6,242 nucleotides of DNA from Bacillota bacterium (GTDB lineage Bacteria; Bacillota; Clostridia; Acetivibrionales; DTU013), in assembly GCA_023415815.1 (NCBI GenBank), contig JAEZJL010000466.1, forward strand, positions 1-6,242. The letters are read 5' to 3'. Positions 1 to 5,024 of this stretch are shown one piece after another. The translations under genes were made by a program, and so were the position numbers. The notes below the pieces were generated by a model. It ran no database searches. It was not told the DNA's origin and saw nothing but the letters and a program-made list of their open reading frames with translations. Within the stretch, counting starts at the first letter, position 1; each line of letters starts with the position of its first letter.

Positions 1-304
1 CATGCTCTCCAGGATGATGCTCTCGGGCGCGAACACACTTCTGCTCGACGAGCCTACAAACCACCTCGACCTTGAGTCCATCACCGCCCTCAACAACGGC
101 CTGATAAACTTCAGGGGGACGGTTCTGTTTGTGTCGCACGACCACCAGTTTGTGCAGACCATCGCCAACAGGATCATCGAAATCACGCCCGGAGGCCTGA
201 TCGACAGGCAGACAACCTTCGACGAGTATCTCGAAAGCGAGGATATAGCGGCTCTTAGAAAACAGCTTTACGGACAGGAGCTAAAAGGAGTCATTGATGA
301 TTGA
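1..304 (+). CDS. ABC-F family ATPase, C-terminal part (5' end outside window)
   Basis: This is the tail of the second nucleotide-binding domain of an ABC-F protein. These are soluble twin-ATPase factors that bind ribosomes, not transporters. The frame is open at the left edge, so the first visible Met is internal. Visible motifs are the Walker B/D-loop stretch LLLDEPTNHLDLESI and the H-switch VSHDHQFV. The following stretch IANRIIEITPGGLIDRQTTF and the DEYL motif resemble the YbiT/YkpA subgroup as I recall it (E. coli YbiT has a similar RILEITP segment). The signature LSGGE and both Walker A motifs lie upstream of the window. The protein ends soon after the DEYL motif with a short helix, so there is no long C-terminal extension of the antibiotic-resistance type. 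Its last 8 bases overlap the start of the helicase gene. The exact subfamily is uncertain without the first three quarters of the protein. Confidence 0.93.
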   Translation, partial: MLSRMMLSGANTLLLDEPTNHLDLESITALNNGLINFRGTVLFVSHDHQFVQTIANRIIEITPGGLIDRQTTFDEYLESEDIAALRKQLYGQELKGVIDD

Positions 305-1454
305 ACTGCTGAAAAGCCTGGAAATGGACGCCACACTTGCCGGAGCGCTTGAGCTTCAGGGGATAACCGTTCCTACGGAGATCCAGCGCAGGGTTATCCC
401 GGAAGCAGTAAAGGGCAGGGACCTGATCGTCAGGTCGGAGACGGGCACGGGAAAGACGCTGGCCTACCTGCTGCCGCTGTTCGGCAGGCTTAACGCAGGA
501 GCCCGCGAGATGCAGACGATTATACTGTCGCCCACGCACGAGCTGTCGATACAGATACTCAGGCAGATCGAGCGGCTGTCGCAGAATTCGGCTGTCAAGC
601 TCACCTCCGTACCCATCATCGGCGACGTCAACATAAAGAGGCAGATTGAGCTGCTCAAGGCCAGGCCGAATATAATTGTGGGCTCTCCAGGCAGGGTGCT
701 GGAGCTTATAAAAGACCGGAAAATATCGGCCCACACGATAAAGACCATTGTCCTGGACGAGGCGGACAGGCTGCTGGACGACAGGAACCTGGACACCGTG
801 AAGGCTGTTATAAAGACCACTTTGAAGGAAAGGCAGCTCATGATGTTCTCGGCGACAATGTCCCCGGAGGCGGAAGCGCGCGGCAGGGAGCTTATGAAAG
901 AGCCGGAGTCCATAAAAGGGGAGGAGAAGCTCTCGGTACCCGATACCATTGAGCATATGTGCTTCCTGGCGGAACGGAGGGACAGGCTTGAGGTGCTGAA
1001 GAAGCTGCTGAGGATCCTTGAGCCGCAGAAGGCCGTCATATTTGTAAAGGACCTCCGGGAGGTGGACGAATTTACCGCCAAGCTCCAGTATCACGGCTTT
1101 GGAGCCGAAGGCATCCACGGCTCGGATGTGAAGCTGGACCGCAAAAAGGCCATGGAGGACTTCAGGGCGGGCAGGATACGGCTGCTGGTCGCCTCGGACC
1201 TCGCCGCCAGGGGACTTGACCTGGCGAATATAACCCATGTTTTCAGCCTGAATCTGCCCGAAGCGCCGGGAGACTATCTGCACAGGGCGGGCAGGACGGG
1301 CAGGAACGGGAGCCGGGGGACGAGCGTCTGCATTGCCGCCCGGAATGAGCTGCAGCTGATAAAGAAATATGAAAAAGCTCTGAACATAGCCATAAAGCCC
1401 AAGAGTATGTTCAAAGGCCGGATACAGGACGTCGAAAGGGTAAAGGGCTCTTAA
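297..1454 (+). CDS. DEAD-box ATP-dependent RNA helicase (minimal core)
   Basis: This is a 385-residue superfamily 2 RNA helicase that unwinds short RNA duplexes using ATP, as in ribosome assembly or RNA decay. Motifs in order are the Q-motif Gln at about 30, Walker A SETGTGKT at 47-54, motif Ia PTHEL at 79-83, Ib SPGR at 130-133, DEAD at 154-157, SAT at 185-187, motif V SDLAARGLD at about 300-308 and motif VI HRAGRTGR at 329-336. Motif Ia has His where most family members have Arg (PTREL). The protein stops about 50 residues after motif VI, so it lacks the DbpA-type RNA-binding domain and the long basic tail of CshA. I chose the ATG at 297 because AAAAGGAG lies 6 bases upstream. A TTG at 294 is also in frame but is less likely. 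The gene overlaps the ABC-F gene by 8 bases, which suggests translational coupling. Confidence 0.95.
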   Translation: MIELLKSLEMDATLAGALELQGITVPTEIQRRVIPEAVKGRDLIVRSETGTGKTLAYLLPLFGRLNAGAREMQTIILSPTHELSIQILRQIERLSQNSAVKLTSVPIIGDVNIKRQIELLKARPNIIVGSPGRVLELIKDRKISAHTIKTIVLDEADRLLDDRNLDTVKAVIKTTLKERQLMMFSATMSPEAEARGRELMKEPESIKGEEKLSVPDTIEHMCFLAERRDRLEVLKKLLRILEPQKAVIFVKDLREVDEFTAKLQYHGFGAEGIHGSDVKLDRKKAMEDFRAGRIRLLVASDLAARGLDLANITHVFSLNLPEAPGDYLHRAGRTGRNGSRGTSVCIAARNELQLIKKYEKALNIAIKPKSMFKGRIQDVERVKGS

Positions 1455-1472
1455 GCTATTCCCTGAGCCTTT
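1442..1472. terminator. Candidate bidirectional terminator between convergent genes
   Basis: AAAGGGCTC at 1442-1450 pairs with GAGCCTTT at 1465-1472, giving 8 base pairs with one bulged G and a 14-base loop. Because the stem is A-rich at the base on one side and T-rich on the other, it can act in either direction: GAGCC-TTT follows the + helicase gene, and GAGCCC-TTT follows the minus-strand gene. The stop codons of both genes fall inside the loop. The T tracts are short (three bases), so termination strength is unproven. Confidence 0.4.
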
Positions 1473-1746
1473 GCCTGCCGAGTTGTCCGTCAGGCTCCTC
1501 CGAACCTTCGTAAAATCTGCCCTTTACCTCTTCGCGGGGCAGCTTCGCGGGTTCTTTTTCTTCCTTCAGCATTTTCTCAATATCAAATTGGTTTCTGGCT
1601 CTGATTTCTTCCTTTTTCAGCTCGTTTTCCAGCCTCAGTTTTTCGATTTCCACTTTAAACTTCAGGATCCTGTTGATTACAAACGGACATACAACTATGA
1701 CGGCAAGCGTAATCACTGACAATCCCGCGATCAAATCCGTATACAT
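1456..1746 (-). CDS. Small membrane-anchored coiled-coil protein, function unknown
   Basis: This is a protein of about 96 residues that I do not recognise as a named family. Residues about 4-27 form one hydrophobic membrane segment (LIAGLSVITLAVIVVCPFV). A charged helix rich in Glu, Lys and Arg follows (about 28-66, including KVEIEKLRLENELKKEEIRARNQ) with coiled-coil character, then a polar tail of about 30 residues. There is no cleavable signal peptide, so the helix is probably a membrane anchor with the coiled coil in the cytoplasm. The start is ambiguous. An ATG at 1755 overlaps the upstream stop as ATGA, but its GGGAGG site is only one base away. The ATG at 1746 has that site 10 bases upstream, so I prefer it. 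The gene lies directly after the DJ-1/PfpI gene and is probably co-transcribed. Similar single-helix plus coiled-coil proteins are common in Clostridia, but I know of no function. Confidence 0.8.
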   Translation of the reverse strand: MYTDLIAGLSVITLAVIVVCPFVINRILKFKVEIEKLRLENELKKEEIRARNQFDIEKMLKEEKEPAKLPREEVKGRFYEGSEEPDGQLGRQRLRE

Positions 1747-1751
1747 AGATC

Positions 1752-2369
1752 TCATTCCTCCCTGTTGCCGGGCTCCGGCCTAATATCATACTCCATCCTT
1801 TTAGCGGCGGCTTTTGCCGCCTTTTCGCCCAGCAGCTTTTCTATTATATGAAACGACATATCAATTCCGGCGGAGATACCTCCCGATGTAATAATGGAGC
1901 CTTCATCCACATATCTGACGCCGCGTTGAACCGTTATACCGGCGTACTCCTTTTCCAATCTGTCGATATCCATCCAATGCGTGGCGGCACGCTTTCCGTC
2001 CAGCAGCCCCGCTTCCGCCAGCAGGAACGCGCCCGTGCATACCGACGCCATTATGACGGCGCCGTTCATAGAGCTTTTAATCCAGTTTATGAGCTCTTTA
2101 TTATGTATTTCTATTTCTTCCGCTCCGTATCCCCCGGGTATTACGACAATATCAAAACGGGGCGCGTCCGTGAAATCATATTCCGGCTGAACCATCAAGC
2201 CGTTTCTTGCTTTGACGGCATCTTTTGTCTGAGCTACAGTTTTTACTGCAAACGGTTTAAAGTCCGTCCCCGGATAGGACGTAATGGAAAACGCCTCAAA
2301 AGGTCCCGCAAAATCCAATACCTCGGCCTCATTAAAAAGCAGTATTCCAACAATCCACTGTTTGAACAT
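1752..2369 (-). CDS. DJ-1/PfpI family protein (isonitrile hydratase-like, class I glutamine amidotransferase-like fold)
   Basis: This is a stand-alone cytoplasmic DJ-1/PfpI-type protein of about 205 residues. From the Met at 2369, LDFAGPFEAF (about 18-27) supplies the conserved Asp and Glu near the active site. IVVIPGG is at about 75-80. The nucleophile elbow ASVCTGAFLLAEAGLLDG carries Cys111, followed by ATHW, and a late TSGGISAGID stretch completes the fold. The VCTGA elbow with LDF-GPFE resembles isonitrile hydratase InhA and the amidotransferase-like domain of some AraC regulators. No helix-turn-helix follows, so this is not a regulator of that kind. The substrate cannot be told from sequence; a glyoxalase, hydratase or stress role are alternatives. 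The start is uncertain: an ATG at 2381 and a TTG at 2393 are in frame. I chose 2369 because family members start near (M)..WIVGILLF and a GGTGG lies 5 bases upstream. Confidence 0.9.
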   Translation of the reverse strand: MFKQWIVGILLFNEAEVLDFAGPFEAFSITSYPGTDFKPFAVKTVAQTKDAVKARNGLMVQPEYDFTDAPRFDIVVIPGGYGAEEIEIHNKELINWIKSSMNGAVIMASVCTGAFLLAEAGLLDGKRAATHWMDIDRLEKEYAGITVQRGVRYVDEGSIITSGGISAGIDMSFHIIEKLLGEKAAKAAAKRMEYDIRPEPGNREE

Positions 2370-2370
2370 T

Positions 2371-2430
2371 TCAGCCACCATCCCGCACGTCAATATATAT
2401 CACAAAAACGGTCGGATTTCTTCTGTACAT
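2371..2430 (-). other. Possible 19-codon leader ORF ahead of the DJ-1/PfpI gene
   Basis: On the minus strand an ATG at 2430 opens a short frame reading MYRRNPTVFVIYIDVRDGG and stops with TGA one base before the ATG at 2369 (TGA-A-ATG). It is in a different frame from the DJ-1/PfpI gene and would begin about 20 bases after the predicted transcription start. I see no good ribosome binding site before it and no run of one amino acid that would suggest attenuation. It may be chance, but its position suits translational coupling. Confidence 0.15.
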
Positions 2431-2455
2431 ACTGAGAATATTATAAACGAATCTA

Positions 2456-2485
2456 ATTATACCATAATGCTTTGACGTCAGCCAA
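2456..2485 (-). promoter_or_regulatory. Sigma-A-like promoter for the DJ-1/PfpI gene unit
   Basis: Read on the minus strand, a perfect -10 box TATAAT (2456-2461) is preceded by TGG, which makes an extended -10 (TGnTATAAT). A -35-like TTGGCT (2480-2485, 4 of 6 matches to TTGACA) lies 18 bases upstream. Transcription would start near 2449 and leave a leader of about 80 bases before the chosen start codon. The extended -10 makes this one of the better promoters in the window. Confidence 0.6.
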
Positions 2486-2540
2486 TAAAAAAACACATCC
2501 GATACGCCTTAAGCCTTCAACAGCCATGGCGCTTGCATTA

Positions 2541-2583
2541 TCAGCGAAATCACCGTGCCGGGCCATGTGTGATTTTTTGCTGA
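2541..2583. repeat. Long imperfect inverted repeat (stem-loop)
   Basis: TCAGCGAAATCACCGTG at 2541-2557 pairs with the right arm at 2564-2583, which reads CATG, a bulged T, GTGA, two bulged T and TTTTGCTGA. This gives about 17 base pairs (two of them G-T) around the loop CCGGGC. If only the inner part folds (2547-2575), it looks like a terminator on the + strand followed by TTT, but no + strand gene lies upstream for it to end. It could be an attenuator, a small-RNA terminator or a dispersed palindromic repeat unit. The structure is directly visible; the role is not. Confidence 0.45.
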
Positions 2584-2686
2584 AAGGGTTTAAAACCTGA
2601 TGCCGGAACGGGCAGAAATGGAATAATAAATACATGGAAAAGGTCAAGAATAATTTACGAAGCGAATGATGCAAGCCGTGAGCATG

Positions 2687-2695
2687 TGGTATATA
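2687..2695 (+). promoter_or_regulatory. Possible extended -10 promoter for the membrane-protein gene
   Basis: TGGTATATA (TG, one base, TATATA) forms an extended -10-like element 35 bases before the TTG start. No good -35 box is found 16-18 bases upstream (TGATGC at 2667-2672 is poor). CATGT at 2683-2687 and ACATG at 2698-2702 form a dyad spaced by 10 bases around the -10, so a repressor could sit here. This is a weak call. Confidence 0.3.
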
Positions 2696-2718
2696 TAACA
2701 TGTCTCATAAAATCGGAC

Positions 2719-2724
2719 GGAGGG
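2719..2724 (+). promoter_or_regulatory. Ribosome binding site that fixes a TTG start
   Basis: GGAGGG ends 6 bases before the TTG at 2731. No ATG is available at this point, and the protein aligns to its family from this codon. Therefore this site, rather than the in-frame GTG at 2686, decides the start of the downstream membrane-protein gene. Confidence 0.75.
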
Positions 2725-2730
2725 ATAGAA

Positions 2731-3099
2731 TTGCTTACTTATGCTGTCATATCCATGAATCTGGCTCTTTTGTTTTACACCATAGGCGTGTGGGGCGAAA
2801 AGGGTCAGGGAACGCTGAAAAAATGGCATCTGGCGATGTTCTGGACAGGCCTGGCGTTTGACACGGCCGGTACGACGATCATGACAAAGCTGGCGAATGA
2901 CGCGGTCCGGTTCAATTTTCACGGGATCACCGGCGCATTGGCGATTGCCCTTATGATGTTTCATGCCGTGTGGGCGACGGTGGTCCTCATTAAAAACCAT
3001 GAGGGCATGAAGAAAAGATTCCACAGGTTCAGTCTGCTAGTATGGCTTGTCTGGCTGATACCCTTTGCATCAGGGGCGATATTTGCCATGATGAAATAA
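2731..3099 (+). CDS. Four-helix integral membrane protein, HsmA/TIGR03987-like
   Basis: This is a 122-residue inner-membrane protein with four predicted helices: about 3-21 (TYAVISMNLALLFYTIGVW), 33-51 (HLAMFWTGLAFDTAGTTIM), 64-87 (HGITGALAIALMMFHAVWATVVLI) and 99-120 (RFSLLVWLVWLIPFASGAIFAM). The pattern NLALLFYTIGVW, KWHLAMFW-GL-FDT and HGITGALA is what I recall of the HsmA-type (TIGR03987) family, whose role is poorly known. His33, His64, His78 and His98 lie in or at the ends of helices, an arrangement seen in membrane proteins that bind haem or metal; binding here is my inference. The start is TTG, supported by GGAGGG 6 bases upstream. A longer reading from GTG at 2686 would add 15 residues that do not fit. 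It stands alone between a divergent promoter region and a possible terminator. Confidence 0.85.
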   Translation: MLTYAVISMNLALLFYTIGVWGEKGQGTLKKWHLAMFWTGLAFDTAGTTIMTKLANDAVRFNFHGITGALAIALMMFHAVWATVVLIKNHEGMKKRFHRFSLLVWLVWLIPFASGAIFAMMK

Positions 3100-3132
3100 A
3101 AGGATACCGCTCTCTCAACCTTTGCCGGCCGT

Positions 3133-3176
3133 GCTGCCCTGCCGGTCCTGTGGAACCTCATGAAAACAGCTTTTTT
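3133..3176 (+). terminator. Possible terminator after the membrane-protein gene
   Basis: A run of six T (3171-3176) directly follows CAGC (3167-3170), which can pair with GCTG at 3133-3136. Within it GGTCC and GGAACC (3144-3157) form a smaller hairpin with one bulged A. The outer stem is only four base pairs, so this is an imperfect terminator, but T6 after a GC-rich stretch and before a promoter fits that role. Confidence 0.35.
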
Positions 3177-3209
3177 GTAACAAATGAAGTCCCGCCTCAT
3201 AATTAAATA

Positions 3210-3225
3210 ATTCTATTGAAAGAAT
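3210..3225. promoter_or_regulatory. Dyad overlapping the -35 box, candidate operator
   Basis: ATTCT (3210-3214) and AGAAT (3221-3225) form a perfect inverted repeat with a 6-base centre that covers the -35 hexamer at 3216-3221. A regulator bound here would block RNA polymerase, as expected for an inducible sugar operon. No regulator gene is in the window, and short AT-rich dyads arise often by chance. Confidence 0.3.
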
Positions 3226-3244
3226 ATCCCATCTTTAATACAAT
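3216..3244 (+). promoter_or_regulatory. Sigma-A-like promoter of the glucuronidase operon
   Basis: TTGAAA (3216-3221) and TACAAT (3239-3244) are spaced by 17 bases, each 5 of 6 matches to the consensus. Transcription would start near 3251 and give a leader of about 43 bases before the SDR start at 3294. The promoter overlaps the possible upstream TTG start at 3216 of the SDR frame, which is one reason to reject that start. Confidence 0.7.
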
Positions 3245-3293
3245 AAATATGGAATTTACAGAGCTCCGGCAAAAGATAAAAAGGAGAAAAACC

Positions 3294-4076
3294 ATGATTA
3301 AAAATGTTATGGAAGCCTTCAGCCTCAGGGGCAAAACTGCGATTGTCACCGGGGGGTACAGGGGAGTCGGCTTTGGCGTGGCCACGGCGCTTGCACAGGC
3401 GGGCGCGAATATCGTACTGACGGCGCGGGGTGGGAAAGAGTCAGCGCAGGCGCTGAAGGAGCTTGAGCAGTATGGGGTGCGCTGCGCTTTCCTGCAGGGA
3501 GACGTAGCTGACAGGCAGGACTGCGAACGCATATGCGGCAGCGTTGCCGCCCAGTTCGGCGGGCTCGACATACTTGTGAACAACGCCGGCATCTGCAGGC
3601 ACACCGCGACCTTCGGCATGGACTTTGCTGACTGGTACGACGTTATAAACGTGAATCTGACCGGCACCTTCCTTATGTCCTATTACGCCGGACAGATAAT
3701 GAAGGAGAGAGGCGGGGGAAATATAATAAACATATCCTCCATGTCCGCCGAGGTGGTGAACATCCCCCAGTGGCAGTGCTCCTACAACGCCTCGAAGGCG
3801 GGCGTGAACCAGCTAACGAAAAGCCTCGCCCTTGAATGGGCGCCTTATAACATAAGAGTCAACGCGATAGCCCCTGGCTATATAACCACCGATATGATCC
3901 CTCCGGATGAAGGCGAGAGCAAGGGCTGGGCCGAATACTGGAAGGAGCTCACCCCGCAGAAGCGCATGGGAGAGGGGCTGGAGGTGGGCGCCATGGCCGT
4001 CTATCTTGCCTCGGACGCCTCTGCCTTTACAACGGGATCTATTTTACTGATGGACGGCGGGTATACGCTCGCCTGA
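3294..4076 (+). CDS. Short-chain dehydrogenase/reductase (SDR), sugar or polyol type
   Basis: This is a 260-residue classical SDR oxidoreductase, a typical length. The Rossmann dinucleotide motif TGGYRGVG is at 19-26, GDV at 70-72 and NNAG at 96-99. The active site shows Asn121 (NVNLTG), Ser149 or Ser151 (ISSMS), Tyr164 and Lys168 (YNASK), then IRVNAIAPGYITTDM and a C-terminal MDGGYTLA. The stretch SYNASKAGV-LTKSLALEWAP resembles gluconate 5-dehydrogenase, arabinitol dehydrogenase and sorbose reductase types. After the second strand the protein reads LTARGGK with Arg and no acidic residue, which leans toward NADP(H), though this is only inference. The ATG at 3294 has AAGGAG 7 bases upstream. 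An upstream TTG at 3216 lies inside the promoter and is rejected. It is first in an operon with a mutarotase-like gene and a beta-glucuronidase, so a uronate-pathway reductase (as B. subtilis YjmF) is possible. Confidence 0.93.
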   Translation: MIKNVMEAFSLRGKTAIVTGGYRGVGFGVATALAQAGANIVLTARGGKESAQALKELEQYGVRCAFLQGDVADRQDCERICGSVAAQFGGLDILVNNAGICRHTATFGMDFADWYDVINVNLTGTFLMSYYAGQIMKERGGGNIINISSMSAEVVNIPQWQCSYNASKAGVNQLTKSLALEWAPYNIRVNAIAPGYITTDMIPPDEGESKGWAEYWKELTPQKRMGEGLEVGAMAVYLASDASAFTTGSILLMDGGYTLA

Positions 4077-4092
4077 CCGAGGAGTGTACCGA

Positions 4093-4986
4093 ATGAAAAA
4101 CAGATGGGCAAAAGCAGGGGAAAATATAATTTTACAAAACAAAAGACTCAGGGTAGAGATAGCCTATCCCGGGACCTTTTACAGCGGCTCCAGGTTTGAC
4201 TGGACGGGCTTCATAACCCGGATAACGCTTGACGGCAGGCACGACTTCTGCGTCCCTGAGCGGTATGAGCCGGGGAAGGGCACCGGCGGCGCCGGGCTCT
4301 GCAATGAATTCGGAATCAAGACGCCGGTCGGCTATGATGACGCCGGGGCGGGGGAGCAGTTTCCGAAGCTGGGCACAGGCCTGCTGAGGAAAAAGTCGGA
4401 GGACGCGTATGACTTCTTCACGAATTATGAGGTTGAGCCCTTTCCAATATTCGTAACCGCCGACGAAAGCAACGCCTGCTTCAAGGTCGAGCCTGTGGAA
4501 TGCCGGGGATACGCCGTCAGGCTGCAAAAAACGGTGAGCATCAGGGACAATGCCCTGGCCATAGACTACAAGCTTGGAAACGCGGGCGTAAAACCTGTAT
4601 TCACGACAGAGTACTGCCACAATTTCCTCGGGATCGACGGCCATAAAATAGGCAGGGAATACAGTCTCAGCTTTCCGCGGAAGGTAAAAGCCGACAGACT
4701 GGTCGGAAGCTTCACTTCATATGATGATAAAATCCGCTGGGAGGAAACACCGCAGGGAGACTTCTATGCCAAAATAGAGGCTGCAACGGCGGAGCAGCCA
4801 TGGCAGTGGCAGCTGCTCCACGAGCCGAGCGGGGCGGGCGTCCGAGAGACCAGCAGGCTGCCGGTTTCGGAGTTCATCCTGTGGGGCTGTGCCCATGCCG
4901 TGAGCCCGGAGCTTATGATTGAAATATCCCTCGAGCCCGGGGGGCTCATGAGATGGACAAGGGAGTACGAATTTTTTTGCAGGTAG
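4093..4986 (+). CDS. Galactose mutarotase-like (aldose 1-epimerase fold) protein, substrate unknown
   Basis: This is a 297-residue protein without signal peptide or membrane helix, rich in beta strands. It starts 16 bases after the SDR stop, with GAGGAG 8 bases upstream of the ATG. A GTG at 4084 overlaps that site and is rejected. The stretch FDWTGFITRITLDG (35-48) near the N terminus, NEFGI (71-75), GEQFPKLGTGLL (87-98), TTEYCHNFLGIDGH (171-184) and AHAVSPELMIEISLEPG (267-283) match the layout of galactose-mutarotase-superfamily proteins. In these a His and a Glu in the sugar pocket interconvert alpha and beta anomers; His176 and a late Glu are candidates here. It differs strongly from GalM and from the YeaD-type glucose-6-phosphate epimerases. 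Its place before a beta-glucuronidase suggests a sugar-acid or glycoside substrate, possibly anomerisation of the released glucuronate. That is inference. Confidence 0.75.
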   Translation: MKNRWAKAGENIILQNKRLRVEIAYPGTFYSGSRFDWTGFITRITLDGRHDFCVPERYEPGKGTGGAGLCNEFGIKTPVGYDDAGAGEQFPKLGTGLLRKKSEDAYDFFTNYEVEPFPIFVTADESNACFKVEPVECRGYAVRLQKTVSIRDNALAIDYKLGNAGVKPVFTTEYCHNFLGIDGHKIGREYSLSFPRKVKADRLVGSFTSYDDKIRWEETPQGDFYAKIEAATAEQPWQWQLLHEPSGAGVRETSRLPVSEFILWGCAHAVSPELMIEISLEPGGLMRWTREYEFFCR

Positions 4987-5024
4987 AAACCATGTAGATA
5001 AACAGTCTCGAAGGGGGTAATGAA

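Larger units (their letters stand above)
2370..2730. other. Divergent intergenic region, AT-rich and dense in dyads, no convincing gene
   Basis: This gap of about 360 bases separates the minus-strand DJ-1/PfpI unit from the + strand membrane-protein gene. It contains the minus-strand promoter, a run of seven A at 2487-2493 (a T7 tract on the minus strand), the palindrome GCCATGGC near 2523-2530, the long hairpin at 2541-2583, the near-palindrome AGGGTTTAAAACCT at 2585-2598, a small TGCC/GGCA hairpin at 2601-2614 and an extended -10 at 2687-2695. The minus strand is open from 2701 to 2453, but that frame has no ribosome binding site and its first half looks non-coding. I do not recognise any riboswitch class here. 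Confidence 0.6.

Noticed and set aside
291..1283. Open frame of 330 codons on the minus strand
   Set aside because: It lies wholly antisense to the DEAD-box helicase, which has every family motif. Its translation is rich in Leu, Arg and Pro with no recognisable domain.
1471..1719. Plus-strand open frame of 82 codons
   Set aside because: It is antisense to the small coiled-coil gene. The Phe-rich translation mirrors the Glu/Lys-rich codons of the other strand, and there is no ribosome binding site.
2580..2625. Resemblance to a TPP riboswitch fragment (CTGAAAGGG and AACCTGATGCCGG)
   Set aside because: The conserved CTGAGA element, the spacing of the second half and the closing stem are absent, and the downstream gene is not a thiamine gene.
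2453..2701. Minus-strand open frame of 82 codons in the divergent gap
   Set aside because: It has no ribosome binding site, overlaps the structured region and the minus-strand promoter, and its translation matches no family I know. Part of it reads smoothly (near HGDFADNASAMAVEGLRR), so a gene remnant cannot be excluded.
2686..2730. GTG start giving a 137-residue membrane protein
   Set aside because: It falls inside the likely -10 region and has no ribosome binding site; the TTG at 2731 has GGAGGG at the right distance and begins where the family begins.
3216..3293. Longer N terminus for the SDR from TTG at 3216
   Set aside because: The TTG is the first three bases of the -35 box, it lacks a ribosome binding site, and classical SDRs begin about 10-15 residues before the TGxxxGxG motif, as from 3294.
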